64,000 bases of DNA from the NCBI GenBank assembly GCA_963695075.1, contig CAVOFR010000007.1, positions 1,798,001-1,862,000 on the forward strand. Reading direction: 5' to 3'. Shown in pieces: positions 60,041-64,000 of this stretch. The translations under genes and the position numbers were made by a program. The DNA comes from CAWCAL01 sp963695075 (GTDB taxonomy: Bacteria > Actinomycetota > Acidimicrobiia > Acidimicrobiales > CAWCAL01). Within the stretch, counting starts at the first letter, position 1. The number at the start of each line of letters is the position of its first letter. The notes below the pieces were generated by a model. The model did no database searches. It was not told the origin of the DNA and saw only the letters and a program-made list of their open reading frames with translations.

Positions 60041-61798
60041 TCACTTGGGGTCGATGTGGACGATCACGTCGCCGGAGCCGACCGAATCGCCGACGGCCAC
60101 CTTGATTTCGGACACCGTGCCCGAGACGTCGGCGGTGATGTTGTTCTCCATCTTCATCGCCTCCAGGACGCAAATGGTGTCCCCGGCTTCGACGGTGTCG
60201 CCCTCGCTGACGACGACCTTGACGATGGTGCCCTGCATCGGGACGACCACGTCGCCGGTTCCGCCGCCGAGCGCGGCACCAGAGGACCGGGCGCGCCGGA
60301 CCGGACCCGACCCACCGCCGTTTCCTCCTGTGGCGCCTGCGGGCACCCAGACCGAAACGGCGAACCGCTTCCCGTCGACTTCGACGTCGACGTCGCGGCG
60401 GACCTTCTCCTCGTCGTCGTCGACCGGAGGGGCGGCCGGGCCGGACTTCACCCCTGTGAGATCCAGCACCTCCTCGACCCACTTGGTCGAATGCTCGACG
60501 GCGGCGAAGTCGGGGTGGGTGATGATGGCGAGATCGGCCGGGATCGTCGTGGCGACGCCGTCGACGACCAGTTCCCGGAGCGCTCGCGTGGCCCGGCGGA
60601 TCGCCGCGTCGCGGTCGCGACCCCACACGATCAGCTTGCCGACGAGGTTGTCGTAGAACTGACTGATCTCGTCTCCGGAGTGGTACCCGGTATCGAACCG
60701 GACGCCGAACCCGTCGGGCGGGGCGAGCTCGGTGATCGTGCCCGGCGAGGGCAGGAAGGCCCCTTCGGCCGGGTCCTCGGCGTTGATGCGGATCTCGATG
60801 GCATGGCCGCGAATCTCGACCTCGTCCTGGGCCAGGGGTAGCGCCTCGCCGGCGGCGACCCGCAGTTGGAGCTCAACCAGATCCAGTCCGGTGATCAGCT
60901 CGGTGGCCGGGTGCTCGACCTGGAGCCGTGTGTTCATCTCCAGGTAGTGGAAGTCGCCGTCCTCGTAGAGGAACTCGACGGTGCCCGCGTTGACGTAGTT
61001 GCAGCCCCGCGCAACGGCGACGGCCGCTTCTCCCATGGCGGTGAGCGTCTCGGCGGGGATACCCGGCGCCGGTGCTTCCTCGACCAGTTTCTGGTGCCGG
61101 CGCTGGGCCGAACAGTCCCGGGTGCCCAGATAGAGATGGTTGCCGTGGGTGTCGGACATGACCTGGACTTCGATGTGCCGGGGCTTGACGAGGTAGCGCT
61201 CCATGTAGATCTCGTCGCGGCCGAAATAGGCGAGGGATTCGCGCTGGGCCGACTCGATGGCCTCTTCGACCGCCGCGTCGTCGGCCACGACCTTCATGCC
61301 GCGTCCCCCACCGCCGTAGGCGGCCTTGATGGCGATCGGGTAGCCATGAACGGCTCCGAAGTCGCGGACCTGCTCGGGGTCGGTGATCAGGTCGGTCGTG
61401 CCGGGGACTCCCGACACGCCCACGGATTCGGCGGCCTCACGGGCCGAGATCTTGTCGCCCATCACCTCGATGGCCTCGGGCGGGGGGCCGATGAACGTCA
61501 CGCCGCGCTCGGTGATCGATCGGGCGAAGTCGGCGTTCTCGGAGAAGAACCCGTAGCCGGGATGGACGGCCTCGGCGCCGCTGCGTTCGATGGCATCGAG
61601 GATCGCATCGGTGTTGAGATAGGAGTCGGCCGCCGTCTCGCCACCGAGGGCGTAGGCCTCGTCGGCCAGCCGGACGTGGAGCGAGTCGCGGTCGAGCTCG
61701 GAGTACACCGCCACCGTCCCGATGTTCATCTCCTGACAGGCCCGTATGACCCGGACGGCGATCTCGCCCCGGTTGGCGATCAGGACCTTCGAGAACAT
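60041..61798 (-). CDS. accA: Acyl-CoA carboxylase alpha chain (biotin carboxylase + biotin carrier)
   Basis: The 585-residue protein begins MFSKVLIANRGEIAVRVIRA. It has the ATP-grasp loop AAYGGGGRGMKVV, the bicarbonate/biotin site region YLEMNTRLQVEHP and a C-terminal carrier domain with EAMKMENN, whose Lys 549 receives biotin. This two-domain alpha chain is the actinobacterial form that works with acetyl/propionyl-CoA carboxylase beta chains encoded elsewhere. CTGGAG lies 5 bases before ATG 61798; the frame is open to 62356, but that part lies over birA and lacks similarity. The enzyme that biotinylates it is divergent. Confidence 0.95.
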   Translation of the reverse strand: MFSKVLIANRGEIAVRVIRACQEMNIGTVAVYSELDRDSLHVRLADEAYALGGETAADSYLNTDAILDAIERSGAEAVHPGYGFFSENADFARSITERGVTFIGPPPEAIEVMGDKISAREAAESVGVSGVPGTTDLITDPEQVRDFGAVHGYPIAIKAAYGGGGRGMKVVADDAAVEEAIESAQRESLAYFGRDEIYMERYLVKPRHIEVQVMSDTHGNHLYLGTRDCSAQRRHQKLVEEAPAPGIPAETLTAMGEAAVAVARGCNYVNAGTVEFLYEDGDFHYLEMNTRLQVEHPATELITGLDLVELQLRVAAGEALPLAQDEVEIRGHAIEIRINAEDPAEGAFLPSPGTITELAPPDGFGVRFDTGYHSGDEISQFYDNLVGKLIVWGRDRDAAIRRATRALRELVVDGVATTIPADLAIITHPDFAAVEHSTKWVEEVLDLTGVKSGPAAPPVDDDEEKVRRDVDVEVDGKRFAVSVWVPAGATGGNGGGSGPVRRARSSGAALGGGTGDVVVPMQGTIVKVVVSEGDTVEAGDTICVLEAMKMENNITADVSGTVSEIKVAVGDSVGSGDVIVHIDPK

Positions 61799-61867
61799 GC
61801 GGACTCCAGAGGGAAAACGGTGAGAAGGGGCCGGGGCGCGCGGCACCGGGCCCTTGGTCGGAACCTC

Positions 61868-61873
61868 TATGTT
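61868..61873 (+). promoter_or_regulatory. -10 box of a leaderless promoter (birA)
   Basis: TATGTT is followed by 7 bases and the GTG at 61881, and no ribosome site is seen. It lies 70 bases upstream of the divergent carboxylase start. Confidence 0.55.
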
Positions 61874-61880
61874 TACCGGG

Positions 61881-62648
61881 GTGTCCGCCAGCGGTGCTAC
61901 CTCGGAGCCCGATCCGGTGTCCTTCCGGGTCGAGTTGGTGGGTGAGACCGACTCGACCAATGACGACGTCATGGCTCGGGCTCGATCCGGTGAACCCGAG
62001 GGGCTCGTGTTGGTGGCCGACGTCCAGCGAGCCGGCCGGGGCAGGCGCGGGCGGCGTTGGGAGGCACCGGCCGGATCATCCCTGCTGTCGTCGTGGCTCT
62101 TTGCCCCACCAGCGGCGGTGCCCGCCGCCGCGGTGACGGCGGTTGTCGGTATCGCGGCGGCCGACGCCTGCCGGGCGCTCGGCGCCCCCGATGTGAGTCT
62201 GAAGTGGCCCAACGACCTCGTCGTCTCCGATCGGAAGATGGCCGGGATGCTGGCCGAATCCGTGATCCGGGGCTCCGAGGTCGAGACCCTGGTGGTCGGT
62301 ATCGGAGTCAACGTGTCCGAGGCGGCGCTCCCGCCCGAGATAGCTGCTGCTTCCACCAGTCTCGAGGCCGCCGGCGGACGACCCGATCGCGATCAGCTCT
62401 TGTCGGCGATGGTCGATCGTGTCGATCACTGGTACGGCCGGCTGCTCGGCGGCGGAACCCCGTCGATACGCGAGGCCTGGCGGGATCGCTCGAGCACCCC
62501 CGGTCGGATGGTCCGGATCGAGCTCGACGACGAGACGTTCGCGGGTCGGGCCGTCGACATCGACGACGACTTCGCCCTCGTGGTCGATGTCGACGGGAAG
62601 AATCGGACGGTCACCGTCGCCGACATCGTCCACCTGCGCCCCGCCTGA
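61881..62648 (+). CDS. birA: Biotin-protein ligase, group I (no DNA-binding domain)
   Basis: The 255-residue protein has STNDDVMARA, the biotinyl-AMP loop ADVQRAGRGRRGRRWEAP, LKWPNDLVV and GIGVNVS, the BirA catalytic core, and a short SH3-like C-terminal domain. There is no N-terminal helix-turn-helix, so it does not regulate biotin genes itself. It biotinylates the carrier lysine of the divergent carboxylase. GTG 61881 is favoured by the -10 box 7 bases upstream; ATG 61869 is possible but would lie inside that box. Its stop is inside a palindrome. Confidence 0.93.
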   Translation: MSASGATSEPDPVSFRVELVGETDSTNDDVMARARSGEPEGLVLVADVQRAGRGRRGRRWEAPAGSSLLSSWLFAPPAAVPAAAVTAVVGIAAADACRALGAPDVSLKWPNDLVVSDRKMAGMLAESVIRGSEVETLVVGIGVNVSEAALPPEIAAASTSLEAAGGRPDRDQLLSAMVDRVDHWYGRLLGGGTPSIREAWRDRSSTPGRMVRIELDDETFAGRAVDIDDDFALVVDVDGKNRTVTVADIVHLRPA

Positions 62649-62706
62649 GGAATCTGTGCAAGGTCGGGCGGGCCCAGCCAGCCGAACCCTGCACAGATTC
62701 CTCAGG
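62644..62706. terminator. Palindrome holding the stop codons of two convergent genes
   Basis: CCTGAGGAATCTGTGCA and its complement TGCACAGATTCCTCAGG are the outer arms, with weaker pairing inwards and a loop of about 13 bases. The left arm contains the birA stop (TGA at 62646) and the right arm the stop of the facing aminotransferase gene (62702-62704), so one stem serves both transcripts. Confidence 0.65.
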
Positions 62707-63553
62707 GGTCGGGGTTGCGGGTGATGAGATCGGCGTAAGCAGCGGCTGCGGCGGCGGTCGCGGCGCCCGGTGGGTCGGGGAGCTCCCGCCCGTCGATGCT
62801 GCGGATCGGCTGCACATCGCGTGTACATGAAGTGAGGAAGGCCTCGTCAGCGGCTTCGAAGGCCTCGATGGCCACATCCTCCTCGGTTGCATCGGTCGCC
62901 TCGAGCACCAGTGACCGGGTGACCCCGGCCAGCGGACCGGCGCCGAGGGGCGGGGTCACCAGCTGACCGTCGATCACGACGAACACGTTGCTTCCCGTCC
63001 CCTCGCAGAGGTTTCCGACCGTATTGGCGAGGATCGCCTCGTCACTCCCACGGTCGGTCGCCTGGGACAGGGCGATGACGTTCTCGAGATAGGAGGTGCT
63101 CTTGACGCCGGCCAGCGCACCGCGTTCGTTGCGGGTCCATTCCACGACGCTCACCGCCGCGCTGGATGTCCTCGCGGCCAGCGGCACCGAAGCGATCAGC
63201 ACCGAACCCCCGGTCTGGCCGCGGGCTGACGAGAGCGTCGCCGGGCCGCCGGTCACCGTCAGTCTGAGCTTGGACGGATGGGCGCTTCGCTCGGCCACGG
63301 CGCGACACGCCCGTGCCAGGTCATCCCGTGCCATCGGGATGTCCAGGCCGGCACGGTCGGCCGATCGCTCGAGCCGATCGAGATGACGGGTCAGCGCGAT
63401 CGGCGTGCCTCGGGCGACCTTCGTGGCCTCGAAGAGGCCGTCGCCCACGGTGACGGCATGATCGAAGGCGCCGATCGTGGCCGACGCGGGGTCGACGAAC
63501 TCGCCGTCGAGCCAGGCGACGGAGATCTGGGGCGGCTGAGAGCGGTCTGCCAT
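62702..63553 (-). CDS. Class IV aminotransferase / aminodeoxychorismate lyase family
   Basis: The 283-residue PLP protein has GDGLFEATKV, the PLP lysine in GVKSTSYLENVIAL, EAILANTVGNLCEGTGSNVFV and FLTSCTRDVQPI. The family covers branched-chain and D-amino acid transaminases and PabC. The short chain and the TSYLEN and GTGSNVF motifs fit PabC or D-amino acid transaminase better than IlvE, but I cannot separate these. ATG 63553 overlaps the upstream stop by one base (TGATG), so it is coupled to the NUDIX gene. Confidence 0.85.
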   Translation of the reverse strand: MADRSQPPQISVAWLDGEFVDPASATIGAFDHAVTVGDGLFEATKVARGTPIALTRHLDRLERSADRAGLDIPMARDDLARACRAVAERSAHPSKLRLTVTGGPATLSSARGQTGGSVLIASVPLAARTSSAAVSVVEWTRNERGALAGVKSTSYLENVIALSQATDRGSDEAILANTVGNLCEGTGSNVFVVIDGQLVTPPLGAGPLAGVTRSLVLEATDATEEDVAIEAFEAADEAFLTSCTRDVQPIRSIDGRELPDPPGAATAAAAAAYADLITRNPDP

Positions 63554-64000
63554 CAGATCGCCAGCGGAGTCCGCCCGGCTGCGAACCGGTCGGCCATTAC
63601 GAGGGCGGCGATCCAGTACTGGGCGCCCGGCACGAAGTCTCGGCGCCGGATCCGGCCGACCTCGCCACCGTCCGCTGGGAAGAACCGGGCGGGGGCGGTG
63701 GACGTCCGATCGGCGAAGAGATCGAGGAGATCGTCGATCGTCACCTCGACGGCGTGGCTCACCTCGGTGGGTTCGGGTCGGAAGTCGGAGAGCGGTCGGT
63801 CGTCGGCCAGGAGGAAGAAGTGAGCGAGCTCCTTGTTCAGCGTGCCCTCCGTTCCCGCCTCGACGATGCGCCGAACGCCGAGCGACACCAGGTCTGCCGG
63901 GTCGGATTCGACGCCGAGCTCCTCGGCCAGCTCGCGTCGGCCGTCGAGGGGCGTCTCGCCGGCAGCCAGGTGGCCCGTCGCCGAGAAATCGAGAAGCTCA
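63553..64000 (-). CDS. NUDIX hydrolase, C-terminal part (start outside window)
   Basis: The minus-strand frame is open from base 64000 and holds a Nudix box, GHLAAGETPLDGRRELAEEL, whose Glu residues bind the metal. Spacing within the box is one residue shorter than in MutT and matches the IPP-isomerase-like NUDIX group. The following 110 residues include VEAGTEGTLNKELAHFFLL and FVPGAQYWIAALVM. The substrate is unknown. It ends one base over the aminotransferase start. Confidence 0.85.
   Translation of the reverse strand, partial: ELLDFSATGHLAAGETPLDGRRELAEELGVESDPADLVSLGVRRIVEAGTEGTLNKELAHFFLLADDRPLSDFRPEPTEVSHAVEVTIDDLLDLFADRTSTAPARFFPADGGEVGRIRRRDFVPGAQYWIAALVMADRFAAGRTPLAI

Noticed and set aside
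63900..63970. Damaged Nudix box in the last gene
   Set aside because: The box is one residue shorter than MutT, but this spacing is normal for the IPP-isomerase-like NUDIX group as I recall it, so it is not evidence of damage.

Overview
The window is a high-GC bacterial chromosome segment with tight gene packing. Most neighbouring genes overlap by 4 bases (GTGA/ATGA), GTG starts are common, and several genes look leaderless (a TAnnnT -10 box 6-7 bases before the start codon). Together with Ku/LigD repair, a mycobacterial-type LpdA homologue and PduO-type cobalamin adenosyltransferase, this points to an actinobacterium; a deep lineage such as Acidimicrobiia is my inference and is not proven by the sequence. 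I saw no rRNA, tRNA, CRISPR array, insertion sequence or phage gene.

Housekeeping part (1-27.7 kb): end of an E2 acyltransferase, a LipB-LipA fusion and an M24 peptidase; a membrane protein; a sugar-type ABC importer (permease, double ATPase, lipoprotein binding protein) on the minus strand; a sulfotransferase beside a decayed gene scrap; a two-gene NHEJ unit (Ku and LigD-type polymerase); MetH opposite a cobalamin adenosyltransferase; leucyl aminopeptidase; a membrane sulfatase/LtaS-like protein; an AMP nucleosidase-like enzyme; a sirtuin; a rhodanese-adenylyltransferase fusion; then a MOP-type flippase followed by rmlC-rmlB-rmlD for dTDP-L-rhamnose.

Surface-polymer island (27.7-58.4 kb): two secreted wall proteins share a repeated beta-rich domain (a SpoIID-type hydrolase and an L,D-transpeptidase whose frame is broken). 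A plus-strand block then carries a Wzm/Wzt-like ABC exporter, a 1065-residue sulfotransferase-like/GT2/GT4 fusion, a large membrane protein, a TrpB2-type enzyme, a methyltransferase, two Stealth-family phosphotransferases and two sulfotransferase-like/Sel1 proteins. A minus-strand block of ten tightly coupled genes runs towards it: initiating sugar-phosphate transferase, GT2, a second ABC exporter, a nucleotidyltransferase, a glycerol-1-phosphate-dehydrogenase-like enzyme, a CDP-alcohol phosphotransferase, GT2, a third sulfotransferase-like protein and a third (frameshifted) Stealth gene. Stealth enzymes build phosphodiester-linked glycans, so the island probably makes and exports one or more rhamnose-containing, phosphodiester-linked surface polymers decorated with a CDP-activated polyol. 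The recurring Stealth plus sulfotransferase-like pairing, including a 39-bp scrap of a lost Stealth gene between two paralogues, is the most unusual feature.

Right end (58.4-64 kb): a LpdA-type quinone reductase lacking one redox cysteine, a 79-bp tandem repeat, an acyl-CoA carboxylase alpha chain divergent from biotin ligase BirA, a class IV aminotransferase/ADC lyase and a partial NUDIX hydrolase. Near-perfect palindromes lie between convergent genes at 16.6, 27.7 and 62.7 kb and probably end transcription in both directions.
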